Part shown: piece by piece, positions 10,550 through 22,230 of the stretch
Numbering within the stretch: the first letter of the stretch is position 1
How the letters are laid out: the number at the start of each line of letters is the position of its first letter
Assembly (NCBI RefSeq): GCF_003363755.1
Contig: NZ_CP031396.1
Span: 1,922,001 to 1,986,000 of the forward strand
Direction: 5' to 3'
Length of the DNA stretch: 64,000 nucleotides
Source of the DNA: Pseudomonas protegens
GTDB taxonomy: Bacteria > Pseudomonadota > Gammaproteobacteria > Pseudomonadales > Pseudomonadaceae
The notes under the pieces: model-generated
What the model was told of the DNA's origin: nothing
Databases searched by the model: none
The model's input: the letters and a program-made list of their open reading frames with translations, nothing else
Translations under genes and position numbers: made by a program

Positions 10550-10909
10550 ATGGCCATGTTTGAGCCCGGTCACCTGCATATAGAGCGCCATGCGCTGAGC
10601 AAGGACGACTTCAGCTACAACCTGTGCATCGACTACGAACTGGCCCAGGACCCCAAGGAGGGTCATGGCATGCTGTTCACCCTGCACGGCACCATTGAAG
10701 ACAAATCCTTGAAAGAGCAGTTCTTCCTGGCCAAGGACCTGGCCTTTGACTTCGCCCGTCACGCCACCCGCATCGCCCAACAGTACGGCTTGCCCAAGAG
10801 CGCCAGCATTGCCTCCATGCACAAGTACTACGACGAGATGTTCGAAGACGTACGCAAGCAACTGAACGTCAAGCCCGGCGACCCGATCAACCCCGAACAC
10901 CTGGCATGA
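10550..10909 (+). CDS. DUF5064 family protein
   Basis: A 119-aa soluble protein with no signal peptide or membrane segment, starting MAMFEPGHLHIERHALSK after GGAGGAGAG. It matches my memory of the small DUF5064 family, largely confined to Pseudomonas and without assigned function. It lies 71 bp after arcC on the same strand and before a strong REP hairpin, so it is probably the last cistron of the arc transcript. Nothing in the sequence reveals a catalytic motif. Confidence 0.75.
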   Translation: MAMFEPGHLHIERHALSKDDFSYNLCIDYELAQDPKEGHGMLFTLHGTIEDKSLKEQFFLAKDLAFDFARHATRIAQQYGLPKSASIASMHKYYDEMFEDVRKQLNVKPGDPINPEHLA

Positions 10910-10918
10910 CCCCCCTTC

Positions 10919-10954
10919 TGTAGGAGCCGGCTTGCCGGCACGCCGGCTCCTACA
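10919..10954. repeat. REP hairpin after the arc operon
   Basis: TGTAGGAGCCGGC (10919-10931) and GCCGGCTCCTACA (10942-10954) form a perfect 13-bp inverted repeat around a GC-rich loop. It is a REP-type element and may also stabilise or end the arc transcript, though no T-tract follows. Confidence 0.8.
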
Positions 10955-11034
10955 ACGCCCCCATCGATTTCGACTAAGGCCCTCGCCCAAGGCATACTGG
11001 CGCACTTCAGTGTCCCAGAATCTTCTGTCATCCC

Positions 11035-12543
<1,509 letters not shown>

Positions 12544-12558
12544 CCTGCCCCCTCACCC

Positions 12559-12581
12559 GTAGGAGCCGGCTCGCCGGCGAA
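12559..12581. repeat. REP element after gcsR
   Basis: GTAGGAGCCGGCTCGCCGGC with following GAA is one REP unit 15 bp past the gcsR stop; no mate is evident within the next 100 bases. Confidence 0.7.
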
Positions 12582-12697
12582 GAGGCCCTCAAGCCCTGTG
12601 TAGTTCATCAGGGTGCCTTCGCTGACAAACCCGCCCCCACACCAGCCCCTCCCTGTCAGAGCCAGTCGCCGATACAGGTCTGAAAGCGACCTGCAAC

Positions 12698-12715
12698 TGT
12701 ACTGAAAGCGCTACA
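12698..12715. promoter_or_regulatory. GcsR-like operator 1
   Basis: TGTACTGAAAGCGCTACA shares the 18-bp two-arm layout of the published GcsR site (TGTAACG-N4-CGTTCCG in P. aeruginosa); the right arm CGCTACA is identical to those of the next two sites. A weaker look-alike, an AGGTC/GACCT inverted repeat, lies just upstream at 12677-12692. Confidence 0.65.
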
Positions 12716-12716
12716 G

Positions 12717-12734
12717 CGGAACGATTTCGCTACA
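12717..12734. promoter_or_regulatory. GcsR-like operator 2
   Basis: CGGAACGATTTCGCTACA is, on the other strand, TGTAGCG-N4-CGTTCCG, one base from the published GcsR arms. It starts 19 bp after operator 1, so the two sites are in tandem as in P. aeruginosa. Confidence 0.75.
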
Positions 12735-12797
12735 CAGCCTTGTAATCGCTGCCGTGCAAGGCTTTGATCCTCAAAGCCTTTTTTCTACAGCATCAGG

Positions 12798-12815
12798 TGT
12801 AGCGATTTCGCTACA
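12798..12815. promoter_or_regulatory. GcsR-like operator 3 (perfect palindrome)
   Basis: TGTAGCGATTTCGCTACA is a perfect palindrome of 7-bp arms around 4 bp; it extends to 8-bp arms (GTGTAGCG/CGCTACAC, 12797-12816). It is about 66 bp upstream of the -24 element, a normal distance for a sigma-54 enhancer. Confidence 0.75.
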
Positions 12816-12880
12816 CGCGAAAATTTCAGGCCAAAGAGAAAATCACTCAAGCCGTTGTTTTTAAAGGATTAAATATTTAT

Positions 12881-12896
12881 TGGCCGTGTTCTTGCT
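12881..12896 (+). promoter_or_regulatory. Sigma-54 (-24/-12) promoter of gcvHP-sdaA-gcvT
   Basis: TGGCCGTGTTCTTGCT has GG (12882-12883) and GC (12894-12895) separated by exactly 10 bp, matching TGGCAC-N5-TTGC. The predicted start near 12907 leaves a leader of about 70 nt to gcvH. An AT-rich stretch just upstream could allow the IHF-assisted bend typical of such promoters. Confidence 0.8.
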
Positions 12897-12976
12897 ATGG
12901 ACATTGTCATTCGGCTCGGCCCTGCACGAGCATTCAATCGCGTCCACCAGACGAGTCTGGCCCTTGAGGAGTTTCC

Positions 12977-13360
12977 ATGAGCGAGTTGCGTTTTACTGAA
13001 GATCACGAATGGCTGCGTAGCGAAGCGGATGGCAGTGTCACCGTCGGCATCACGGCTTTCGCCCAGAACGCTCTGGGTGATGTGGTGTTTGTGCAACTGC
13101 CGGAGCTGCAGAGCTACGACAAGGGCGCCGAAGCCGCCACCGTGGAATCGGTAAAGGCCGCCAGCGGCGTGTACATGCCACTGGACGGTGAAGTGGTCGC
13201 CACCAACCCGGCCCTGGAAGACAGCCCAGAACTGGTCAACGAAGATCCGCTGGGTGAAGGCTGGTTCTTCCGCTTCATTCCCGCCGATGCCGCCGCTGTC
13301 GGCCAACTGCTGGATCAGGACGCCTACGACCGCCTGATCAAAGCCAGCGCCGAAGCCTGA
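12977..13360 (+). CDS. gcvH: Glycine cleavage system H protein
   Basis: Lipoyl carrier that shuttles the aminomethyl group from GcvP to GcvT. It has 127 aa; the lipoylated lysine is residue 60 in [15 protein letters not shown] precedes the ATG at 12977. It is the first gene of the sigma-54-driven operon and gcvP begins 10 bp after its stop. By position after gcsR it corresponds to gcvH2 of P. aeruginosa. Confidence 0.97.
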   Translation: MSELRFTEDHEWLRSEADGSVTVGITAFAQNALGDVVFVQLPELQSYDKGAEAATVESVKAASGVYMPLDGEVVATNPALEDSPELVNEDPLGEGWFFRFIPADAAAVGQLLDQDAYDRLIKASAEA

Positions 13361-13370
13361 GGAGCCCGTC

Positions 13371-16226
13371 ATGACCGTCAACCTGACTACCGCCAACGAA
13401 TTCATCGCGCGCCACATCGGCCCGCGCCAGGCCGATGAGCAAGCCATGCTCAACAGCCTGGGCTTCGACTCCCTGGAAGCCCTGAGCGCCAGCGTGATTC
13501 CCGACAGCATCAAGGGCACCAGCGTGCTGGACCTGGGCCAGGGCCAGAGCGAAGCCCAGGCCCTGGCCTCGATCAAGGCCATCGCTGCCAAGAACCAGCT
13601 GTTCAAGACCTACATCGGCCAGGGCTACTACAGCTGTCACACCCCCTCGCCAATCCTGCGCAACCTGCTGGAAAACCCGGCCTGGTACACCGCCTACACC
13701 CCCTACCAGCCAGAAATCTCCCAAGGTCGCCTGGAAGCCCTGCTGAACTTCCAGACCCTGATCAGCGACCTGACCGGCCTGCCGATCGCCAACGCCTCGC
13801 TGCTGGACGAAGGCACTGCCGCCGCCGAAGCCATGACCTTCTGCAAGCGCCTGAGCAAGAACAAGGGCAGCCACGCCTTCTTCGCTTCCGTGCATTGCCA
13901 CCCGCAAACCCTGGACGTACTGCGCACTCGTGCCGAGCCCCTGGGGATCAACGTGGTGGTTGGCGATGAGCGCAAACTGACCGATGTCAGCCCGTTCTTC
14001 GGTGCCCTTCTGCAATACCCGGCGAGCAACGGCGACCTGTTCGACTACCGCGAACTAGCCGAGCGCTTCCACAACGCCAACGCCCTGGTGGCCGTGGCCG
14101 CCGACCTGCTGGCCCTGACCCTGCTGACCCCGCCGGGCGAATTCGGTGCCGACGTAGCCATCGGCAGCGCCCAGCGCTTTGGTGTACCGCTGGGCTTCGG
14201 TGGCCCGCACGCGGCTTACTTCTCCACTCGCGATGCGTTCAAGCGCGACATGCCGGGCCGTCTGGTCGGTGTCTCGGTAGACCGTTTCGGCAAGCCGGCC
14301 CTGCGCCTGGCCATGCAGACCCGCGAGCAGCATATCCGCCGTGAAAAGGCCACCAGCAACATCTGCACCGCCCAGGTACTGCTGGCCAACATCGCCAGCA
14401 TGTACGCCGTGTACCACGGCCCCAAAGGCCTGATCCAGATTGCCCAGCGCATCCACCAACTGACCGCGATCCTGGCCAAGGGCCTGAAGGATCTGGGGCT
14501 GGCCGTGGAGCAGGACAACTTCTTCGACACCCTGAGCCTGCGCACCGGTGCCGACACCGCCGCGCTGCACGACAAGGCTCATGCCCGAGGCATCAACCTG
14601 CGGGTGATCGACGCCGAGCGCCTGGGCCTGTCCCTGGACGAAACCACCACCCAGGCCGACGTTGAAGGCCTGTGGAACCTGCTGGGCGAAGGCAAGGCCG
14701 CACCGGACTTCGCCGCCCTGGCGGCTGCGGTCACCAGCAGCATCCCCGCGGCCCTGGTCCGTCAGTCGGCAATCCTCAGCCACCCGGTGTTCAACCGCTA
14801 TCACTCGGAAACCGAGCTGATGCGCTACCTGCGCAAATTGGCGGACAAGGACCTGGCCCTGGATCGCACCATGATCCCGCTGGGTTCCTGCACCATGAAG
14901 CTCAACGCCGCCAGCGAGATGATCCCGATCACCTGGGCCGAGTTCGGTGCTCTGCACCCTTTCGCTCCGGCCGAGCAGAGTGCTGGCTACCAGCAACTGA
15001 CCACCGAGCTGGAAGCCATGCTCTGCGCCGCCACCGGCTACGACGCCGTCTCCCTGCAGCCCAACGCCGGCTCCCAGGGTGAGTACGCCGGTCTCCTGGC
15101 CATCCGCGCCTATCACCAGAGTCGTGGCGATGACCGTCGCGACATCTGCCTGATTCCTTCCTCGGCCCACGGCACCAACCCGGCCACCGCCAACATGGCC
15201 GGCATGCGCGTGGTGGTCACCGCCTGCGACGCCCGCGGCAACGTCGATATTGAAGACCTGCGGGCCAAGGCCATCGAGCACCGCGAACACCTCGCCGCGC
15301 TGATGATCACTTACCCGTCGACCCACGGTGTGTTCGAAGAAGGCATCCGCGAAATCTGCGGCATCATTCATGACAACGGCGGCCAGGTGTACATCGATGG
15401 AGCCAACATGAACGCCATGGTCGGCCTCTGCGCGCCGGGCAAATTCGGTGGCGATGTGTCCCACCTGAACCTGCACAAGACCTTCTGCATTCCCCACGGC
15501 GGTGGCGGCCCGGGCGTTGGCCCGATCGGCGTCAAATCGCACCTGGCGCCTTTCCTGCCGGGCCACGCGGCGCTGGAAAACAAGACAGGCGCGGTGTGTG
15601 CAGCACCGTTCGGCAGCGCCAGCATCCTGCCGATCACCTGGATGTACATCCGCATGATGGGCGGCGCCGGCCTCAAGCGCGCATCGCAGCTGGCGATCCT
15701 CAATGCCAACTACATTTCCCGGCGCCTGGAAGAGCACTACCCCGTGCTCTACACCGGCAGCAACGGCCTGGTGGCCCACGAATGCATCCTCGACCTGCGT
15801 CCTTTGAAAGACAGCAGCGGCATCAGCGTCGATGACGTGGCCAAGCGCCTGATCGATTTTGGCTTCCACGCGCCGACCATGTCGTTCCCGGTGGCCGGTA
15901 CCCTGATGATCGAACCGACCGAAAGCGAATCCAAGGAAGAACTGGACCGCTTCTGCGACGCCATGATCCGCATCCGCGAGGAAATCCGCGCCGTGGAAAA
16001 CGGCACTCTGGACAAGGACGACAACCCGCTGAAGAACGCTCCGCACACAGCAGCAGAACTGGTGGGCGAATGGTCCCATCCGTACAGCCGCGAGCAGGCC
16101 GTGTACCCAGTGGCATCGCTGATCGAAGGCAAGTACTGGCCGCCGGTTGGTCGGGTCGACAACGTGTTTGGCGACCGCAACCTGGTGTGCGCCTGCCCGT
16201 CGATCGAAAGCTACCAGGACGCCTAA
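13371..16226 (+). CDS. gcvP: Glycine dehydrogenase (decarboxylating), P protein
   Basis: PLP enzyme that decarboxylates glycine and passes the aminomethyl group to lipoyl-GcvH. Its 951 aa fit the single-chain bacterial form with fused N- and C-terminal halves. The PLP lysine is residue 703 in [16 protein letters not shown]. The N-terminal [14 protein letters not shown] and the C-terminal SYQDA are typical. Start ATG 13371 follows GAGGAG. In P. aeruginosa the next gene would be glyA2; here about 180 bp of REP-containing spacer leads straight to sdaA. Confidence 0.97.
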   Translation: MTVNLTTANEFIARHIGPRQADEQAMLNSLGFDSLEALSASVIPDSIKGTSVLDLGQGQSEAQALASIKAIAAKNQLFKTYIGQGYYSCHTPSPILRNLLENPAWYTAYTPYQPEISQGRLEALLNFQTLISDLTGLPIANASLLDEGTAAAEAMTFCKRLSKNKGSHAFFASVHCHPQTLDVLRTRAEPLGINVVVGDERKLTDVSPFFGALLQYPASNGDLFDYRELAERFHNANALVAVAADLLALTLLTPPGEFGADVAIGSAQRFGVPLGFGGPHAAYFSTRDAFKRDMPGRLVGVSVDRFGKPALRLAMQTREQHIRREKATSNICTAQVLLANIASMYAVYHGPKGLIQIAQRIHQLTAILAKGLKDLGLAVEQDNFFDTLSLRTGADTAALHDKAHARGINLRVIDAERLGLSLDETTTQADVEGLWNLLGEGKAAPDFAALAAAVTSSIPAALVRQSAILSHPVFNRYHSETELMRYLRKLADKDLALDRTMIPLGSCTMKLNAASEMIPITWAEFGALHPFAPAEQSAGYQQLTTELEAMLCAATGYDAVSLQPNAGSQGEYAGLLAIRAYHQSRGDDRRDICLIPSSAHGTNPATANMAGMRVVVTACDARGNVDIEDLRAKAIEHREHLAALMITYPSTHGVFEEGIREICGIIHDNGGQVYIDGANMNAMVGLCAPGKFGGDVSHLNLHKTFCIPHGGGGPGVGPIGVKSHLAPFLPGHAALENKTGAVCAAPFGSASILPITWMYIRMMGGAGLKRASQLAILNANYISRRLEEHYPVLYTGSNGLVAHECILDLRPLKDSSGISVDDVAKRLIDFGFHAPTMSFPVAGTLMIEPTESESKEELDRFCDAMIRIREEIRAVENGTLDKDDNPLKNAPHTAAELVGEWSHPYSREQAVYPVASLIEGKYWPPVGRVDNVFGDRNLVCACPSIESYQDA

Positions 16227-16273
16227 GCCGTCCATCACAGGAGAGCCGTGCCCCTGCAGATACCGCGTATACC

Positions 16274-16363
16274 TGTAGGAGCCGGCTCGCCGGCGATGAG
16301 CGATAACGCATCAATCGGGCAGAGCAGCGGCGCCTGAATCGCGGGCAAGCCCGCTCCTGCAAG
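16274..16363. repeat. Pair of REP elements in the gcvP-sdaA spacer
   Basis: A REP unit at 16274-16297 (TGTAGGAGCCGGCTCGCCGG then CGAT) faces a diverged second unit at 16338-16362 (ATCGCGGGCAAGCCCGCTCC then TGCA). The opposed pair is a REPIN-like arrangement. It sits where glyA2 lies in the P. aeruginosa operon. Confidence 0.75.
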
Positions 16364-16406
16364 TGCCTGCTTGCCGATCAATACAATAAGAAACCGGAGA
16401 ACCAAC

Positions 16407-17783
<1,377 letters not shown>

Positions 17784-17823
17784 TGCCCAAGCGACGCATC
17801 CGCACATTTTTCAGGAGTTGCCC

Positions 17824-18948
17824 ATGTCCACCGAAACACTGTTGAAAACCCCATTGCACAGCCTGCACCTGGAACTCGGCGCCCGCATGGTGCCGTTCGC
17901 CGGCTACGACATGCCGGTGCAGTACCCGCTTGGGGTGATGAAAGAGCATCAGCACACCCGTGAGCACGCCGGTCTGTTCGATGTGTCCCACATGGGGCAG
18001 ATCCGCTTGAGCGGCGCCAATGCCGCCCAGGCCCTGGAAACCCTGGTGCCGGTAGACATCATCGACTTGCCGGTGGGCATGCAGCGCTACGCCATGTTCA
18101 CCAACGAACAGGGCGGCATCCTCGACGACCTGATGGTCGCCAACCTGGGCGACGGGCAACTGTTCCTGGTGGTCAACGCCGCGTGCAAGGAGCAGGACCT
18201 GGCCCATCTGCGCCAGCACATCGGCGATCAATGCGACATCCAACCCCTGTTCGAAGAACGCGCCCTGCTGGCACTGCAAGGACCGGCAGCAGTCACCGTA
18301 CTGGCACGCCTGGCGCCGGAAGTGGCGCAGATGACCTTCATGCAGTTCAAGCCGGTGCAGGTGCTGGGCGCCGACTGTTTTGTCAGCCGTTCGGGTTACA
18401 CCGGAGAGGACGGCTTCGAAATCTCGGTACCGGCTGATCAGGCGGAAAAACTTGCCCGGGCGCTGTTGGCCGAGCCAGAAGTGGCGGCCATTGGGCTGGG
18501 CGCCCGTGACTCCCTGCGCCTGGAAGCCGGCCTGTGCCTGTATGGCCACGATATGAACAGCGACACCACGCCGATCCAGGCCAGCCTGCTGTGGGCTATC
18601 TCCAAGGTCCGCCGTGCCGATGGTGCCAGGGCTGGGGGTTTCCCAGGCGCCCAGGCGATCTTTGCCCAACAGCAAGATGGCGTCAGTCGCAAACGCGTCG
18701 GCCTGCTGCCCCAGGAACGGACACCGGTACGAGAAGGCGCGGAAATCGTCGACGCCGAAGGCAACATCATCGGTAGCGTCTGCAGCGGCGGCTTCGGCCC
18801 CACCTTGGGCGGTCCATTGGCCATGGGTTACCTCGATGTGAAGCACAGCGCACTTGATACGCCGGTTGCTGCAATAGTTCGTGGGAAAAAGGTGCCAATG
18901 CTTGTAAGCAAAATGCCATTCGTGCCACAACGCTACTACCGTGGCTAA
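17824..18948 (+). CDS. gcvT: Glycine cleavage system T protein (aminomethyltransferase)
   Basis: Transfers the methylene group from aminomethyl-lipoyl-GcvH to tetrahydrofolate and releases ammonia. The ATG at 17824 ([11 protein letters not shown]) is chosen over an upstream in-frame TTG at 17818 because CAGGAG ends 6 bases before it; this gives 374 aa. Family features include the N-terminal [17 protein letters not shown], the DVSHMGQ motif, and the C-terminal [12 protein letters not shown]. It is the last gene of the gcv operon. Confidence 0.96.
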   Translation: MSTETLLKTPLHSLHLELGARMVPFAGYDMPVQYPLGVMKEHQHTREHAGLFDVSHMGQIRLSGANAAQALETLVPVDIIDLPVGMQRYAMFTNEQGGILDDLMVANLGDGQLFLVVNAACKEQDLAHLRQHIGDQCDIQPLFEERALLALQGPAAVTVLARLAPEVAQMTFMQFKPVQVLGADCFVSRSGYTGEDGFEISVPADQAEKLARALLAEPEVAAIGLGARDSLRLEAGLCLYGHDMNSDTTPIQASLLWAISKVRRADGARAGGFPGAQAIFAQQQDGVSRKRVGLLPQERTPVREGAEIVDAEGNIIGSVCSGGFGPTLGGPLAMGYLDVKHSALDTPVAAIVRGKKVPMLVSKMPFVPQRYYRG

Positions 18949-19340
18949 AGGACTGTTTCTATAAGTAACGCGGTTGCGTTAGAAGTGCACTAATCTGTAA
19001 CGCAACCGCCATAAAACAGTGCATATTTTCGATACTGAACGCTACTTATAACGCCCGAAAACAATTGAACAACTCTATCGAATAAGCCCTGCACGCTAGT
19101 TCCGCCAAACCTCGGAAAGCTGAGTAAAACCGGGGCTTCGCGGGGCTTGTTTTTTCTCCCATAGTTGGCGTAGAGTTTCCCCACTGTGTTTGCATGGGTC
19201 GCTTGGAATCGTGACCTGGGCAGTAGCTAACAAGTTTGCTACAACCCGTTCGACGTCTCTTACTTTCCTGCAACCCAGCCCAGTACTCTTTCATGAGGAA
19301 GAGACTGTCATTAATTTTTTAGCGTCAAAGGAAATAAGAA
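18949..19340 (+). promoter_or_regulatory. Spacer and probable long leader of the cold-shock gene
   Basis: This 392-bp gap holds the inverted repeats above and then an AT-rich tract leading to the cold-shock ORF. Long structured 5' leaders are usual for cspA-type genes, but I could not place a promoter or a cold box with confidence. No gene is seen. Confidence 0.4.
18966..19009. repeat. Nested inverted repeats downstream of gcvT
   Basis: GCGGTTGCGTTA (18970-18981) and TAACGCAACCGC (18998-19009) form a perfect 12-bp inverted repeat with a 16-nt loop. The same left arm can instead fold on itself as TAACGC-GGTT-GCGTTA (18966-18981). No U-tract follows, so this is not a classical terminator. It could be a transcript-end stabiliser or an operator. 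Confidence 0.6.
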
Positions 19341-19553
19341 ATGTCCCAACGTCAGAGCGGTACCGTCAAGTGGTTTAACGACGAGAAAGGTTTTGGTTTT
19401 ATCACTCCAGAAAGCGGTCCGGATCTGTTCGTACACTTCCGCGCCATTCAGGGCAACGGCTTCAAGAGCCTGAAAGAAGGCCAAAAAGTGACCTTCATCG
19501 CTGTGCAAGGCCAGAAAGGCATGCAGGCTGACGAAGTACAAGCAGAAGCTTAA
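19341..19553 (+). CDS. Cold-shock protein (CspA family)
   Basis: A 70-aa single OB-fold RNA/DNA-binding chaperone. It contains RNP1 KGFGFITPE and RNP2 LFVHFRAI, and starts [19 protein letters not shown]. An AAAGGAAAT ribosome site precedes the ATG. A strong terminator follows immediately, so the gene is monocistronic. Which of the several Pseudomonas Csp paralogues this is cannot be decided here. Confidence 0.96.
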
Positions 19554-19570
19554 TCGTCTGTAACGAAAAA

Positions 19571-19600
19571 GCCCCTGATGCTGACATCAGGGGCTTTTTT
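19571..19600 (+). terminator. Terminator of the cold-shock gene
   Basis: GCCCCTGATG / CATCAGGGGC, a perfect 10-bp stem with a 4-nt loop, is followed by six T. Confidence 0.95.
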
Positions 19601-19649
19601 GTGCGCGCAATTCCGTAAAATGGCTTCTTTTTTCAGTCGAGAGCCTGTC

Positions 19650-20135
19650 ATGTCGAAGCATCTGCTAAGCCCCCAAGGCGATTTCCCTACTGTCGGCCTG
19701 GGACGTCGCCTGGCAGCGATGTTCTATGATTTTCTACTGTGCGTCGCCCTGCTGATCGTCACCGGCGGCATCTACAAATTTATCCAGATGCAGATCATCG
19801 GCGAAGCGCGGATGCGTGCCTTGACCGAATCCGGCGCTCTGGATGGCGACCCGCTGTACTCCACCGTCCTGCTGTTTGTGCTGTTCGGCTTCTTCGCCAA
19901 ATTTTGGACCCATTCAGGGCAGACCCTGGGCATGCAGGTCTGGGGCATCCGCGTACAGAACGCCGATGGCAGCCGCATCAGCCTGTGGCAGGCATTGCTG
20001 CGCTTCATGGTATCGATCGCGTCCTGGCTGTGCGCCGGCCTGGGCTTCTTCTGGGTGCTGGTGGACAAGCAGAAACGCAGCTGGCACGACATCTATTCCA
20101 ATACCCAGCTGGTGCGTATCCCCAAGAAGAAATAG
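19650..20135 (+). CDS. RDD family membrane protein
   Basis: A 161-aa inner-membrane protein starting MSKHLLSPQGDFPTVG at 19650. The RDD domain begins VGLGRRLAAMFYDFLLCVALL, with three predicted membrane helices (about residues 25-45, 70-90, 120-140) and a Trp/Arg-rich end. The function of this family is mostly unknown; some members are linked to ion transport. The upstream ATG at 19578 overlaps the preceding terminator and is rejected. Confidence 0.85.
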   Translation: MSKHLLSPQGDFPTVGLGRRLAAMFYDFLLCVALLIVTGGIYKFIQMQIIGEARMRALTESGALDGDPLYSTVLLFVLFGFFAKFWTHSGQTLGMQVWGIRVQNADGSRISLWQALLRFMVSIASWLCAGLGFFWVLVDKQKRSWHDIYSNTQLVRIPKKK

Positions 20136-20148
20136 CCCGCCACTCACC

Positions 20149-20176
20149 AAAACGCCCCGACAGATCGGGGCGTTTT
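20149..20176. terminator. Bidirectional terminator between the RDD gene and nadA
   Basis: AAAACGCCCCGA, loop CAGA, TCGGGGCGTTTT: a symmetrical stem with A- and T-flanks that can serve both convergent genes. Confidence 0.9.
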
Positions 20177-20198
20177 CATGACCACGGGAGAAAACCGA

Positions 20199-21257
20199 TC
20201 AGGCGTTACCCGCCAGTTTCATCCGCGCCGCCTGGGTGAAGTCCAGCATGCGCTTGAGCGGCCGAACCGCATTAGGGATCAGCGCCGGGTCCACATGGAT
20301 CTCGTTGCTGCCCTGCTGCAGGCACTGCAAGGTGCGCTCAAGGGTATTCATGGCCATCCACGGGCAATGGGCGCAACTGCGGCATGCCGCGCCGTTACCG
20401 GCAGTAGGCGCCTCGATGAACACCTTGTCCGGGCACAGCTGCTGCATCTTGTAGAAGATGCCGCGGTCGGTAGCGACGATGAAGGTCTTGTTCGGCAAGC
20501 GCTGCGCGGCCGCGATCAACTGGCTGGTGGAGCCAACCGCGTCAGCCAGATCGATCACCGAACTGGGGGACTCCGGGTGCACCAGGATCGCCGCCTCTGG
20601 GTACAGCGCCTTCATGTCTTCCAGTTGCTTGGACTTGAACTCTTCATGAACGATGCATGCACCGTCCCAGAGCAGCATGTCGGCACCGGTCTGGCGCTGG
20701 ATGTAAGTCCCCAGGTGCTTGTCCGGACCCCAGATGATCTTCTCGCCGTTATCCATCAGGCTTTCGACGATCTCCAGGGCGCAGCTGGAGGTGACCACCC
20801 AATCGGCGCGGGCTTTGACCGCAGCCGAGGTGTTGGCATACACCACCACGGTACGCTCGGGATGCTGATCGCAAAAAGCCGAGAACTCATCCACCGGGCA
20901 ACCCAGATCGAGAGAGCAAGTGGCTTCCAGCGTCGGCATCAGCACGCGTTTTTCAGGATTGAGAATCTTCGCCGTTTCCCCCATGAAGCGGACACCGGCA
21001 ACCACGACGGTCTTGGCCGGATGGGCATTGCCGAAGCGCGCCATTTCCAGGGAGTCGGAAACACAGCCACCGGTTTCTTCGGCCAGGGCCTGAATCACCG
21101 GATCACAATAGAAATGTGCAACCAGCACCGCATCCTGAGCCTTGAGCTCGGCAGCGATGGCGGTACGCAGATGGGCCTCTTGCTCAGCGCTCAAGGGTTT
21201 GGGCTGCTTGGCGTCGAGGTGGGCTTGAACCAGAAGGCGTTCAGAAATTTGCGTCAT
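20199..21257 (-). CDS. nadA: Quinolinate synthase A
   Basis: [4Fe-4S] enzyme that condenses iminoaspartate with dihydroxyacetone phosphate to quinolinate in NAD synthesis. The start [18 protein letters not shown] at 21257 gives 352 aa, the normal length; an in-frame extension to 21347 is arginine/proline-rich and not family-like. It includes [19 protein letters not shown] and the cysteine-rich end [14 protein letters not shown]. In P. aeruginosa nadA lies on the far side of the variable region beside tRNA-Lys, so it marks the left conserved flank of the gene cluster that follows. Confidence 0.96.
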   Translation of the reverse strand: MTQISERLLVQAHLDAKQPKPLSAEQEAHLRTAIAAELKAQDAVLVAHFYCDPVIQALAEETGGCVSDSLEMARFGNAHPAKTVVVAGVRFMGETAKILNPEKRVLMPTLEATCSLDLGCPVDEFSAFCDQHPERTVVVYANTSAAVKARADWVVTSSCALEIVESLMDNGEKIIWGPDKHLGTYIQRQTGADMLLWDGACIVHEEFKSKQLEDMKALYPEAAILVHPESPSSVIDLADAVGSTSQLIAAAQRLPNKTFIVATDRGIFYKMQQLCPDKVFIEAPTAGNGAACRSCAHCPWMAMNTLERTLQCLQQGSNEIHVDPALIPNAVRPLKRMLDFTQAARMKLAGNA

Positions 21258-21588
21258 GTTCGCAAGACCTGCAGGCGCTTGGGCGCGAAAGTCGAGTATA
21301 CCACCGGCTCCGGACCGCTTAGGGCCCCGCCGGGAGAGTGAGTTCATCAGGTACGGACAGCATTGGAGCCGCGCAAGGCTACAGAATATCCAGGGTATTC
21401 AAAAGCCTATTCTGCCCAACAGCCACGCCCCGCCCCGCCGGCTCCGTATCTGCCCCGGGCGGGTTCAAGACGCGCCTGGACCGTCGGTCGGGCCGAACAC
21501 TACCCTGCCCCGGTCCGGCATGCACCAGCAGGAGGTGCAAGGAGAGACCCGACGGGAACTTCACTCGCCTCGAACAACCCACAACCGC
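21258..21588. other. 331-bp gap between the gene cluster and nadA
   Basis: It must hold the nadA promoter and the end of the cluster transcript, but I see neither a clear hairpin terminator nor a good -35/-10 pair. It contains a C-rich stretch (21425-21470). No copy of the tRNA-Lys 3' end is visible that could mark an attachment site. Confidence 0.4.
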
Positions 21589-22230
21589 TCACCAAGCGAT
21601 TCGCGGCAGAGCGCTGCGGTCCAGAAGCCAGGTCGCCACATCAAGGCTGTTGATCACTGAAGCATGGTGACTCCGCTCATCCCGCCAGTAGCGATTGTCC
21701 TGAGCCGGATCGAGGCCCAAGCCCTGGGCCAGCGCCTCGGCGCTGCGGCCAGCAGACAGCAGCACATCCACCGAGCGCCCCTTCAGCGACACAGCCTGCC
21801 ACTCAGAGAGCAGCAGGATATTGCCGTGAACGCAGTCACGGCTGACCAACTGTGCATCCACCAAGTCGTCGATATAGGCGTACTGCGGGTCGGCTTCCAG
21901 GCGCTGGGCAATGGCGGCCGGGGCCAGTCCCCGTAGCTCCGCCAGCCGTGGCGGGTCCACCAGCAATACCGGCTGCGGCGCACTCGCCGGGCCCCGCTGT
22001 GCCACGCAACAAGCGGCCACATAGGCGCCGAATGAGTAACCCAGCACCGCGTCCACTGTATTCAGGTCGTGCTCCTGGGCAATGTTTCGGGCCAGGGCGC
22101 CGACACTGGAATAGGGCCAGTAGTCGCTGTAGTTGACCTGCACCAGCGACACCCGCCCCTTGAGCGCCCGCCCCAGGGCGGAGAAACAGATCGGATGGCC
22201 GACAAAGTCGGGAAAGCAGATCAGCTTCAT
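21589..22230 (-). CDS. Alpha/beta-hydrolase thioesterase of the NRPS cluster
   Basis: A 213-aa stand-alone thioesterase-like hydrolase, cytoplasmic. The nucleophile elbow GYSFGAY is near residue 84-90; MKLICFPDFVGHP at the start is typical of type II NRPS/PKS thioesterases, and a late RSHHASV segment could supply the histidine. Its ATG overlaps the preceding NRPS stop in an ATGA arrangement, so the two are translationally coupled. Since neither NRPS ends in a TE domain, it may release the product, or act as an editing enzyme. Confidence 0.8.
   Translation of the reverse strand: MKLICFPDFVGHPICFSALGRALKGRVSLVQVNYSDYWPYSSVGALARNIAQEHDLNTVDAVLGYSFGAYVAACCVAQRGPASAPQPVLLVDPPRLAELRGLAPAAIAQRLEADPQYAYIDDLVDAQLVSRDCVHGNILLLSEWQAVSLKGRSVDVLLSAGRSAEALAQGLGLDPAQDNRYWRDERSHHASVINSLDVATWLLDRSALPRIAW

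Noticed and set aside
12544..12976. Glycine riboswitch ahead of gcvH
   Set aside because: The region is explained by REP, GcsR-like operators and a sigma-54 promoter; the tandem glycine aptamer pattern was not recognised and the leader is only about 70 nt.
14055..16238. 727-aa minus-strand frame opposite gcvP
   Set aside because: Composition is typical of antisense frames (His/Gln/Val/Gly runs) and gcvP on the other strand is complete and conserved.
19120..19165. Terminator-like GGGGC...GGGGC then T-rich tract before the cold-shock gene
   Set aside because: The two GGGGC runs are direct, not inverted, repeats and cannot pair with each other.
21258..21600. Possible attR copy of the tRNA-Lys 3' end on the left side of the NRPS cluster
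   Set aside because: I looked for TGGTGGGTCGTGTGG-like sequence and did not find it; the hot-spot argument rests only on gene order.
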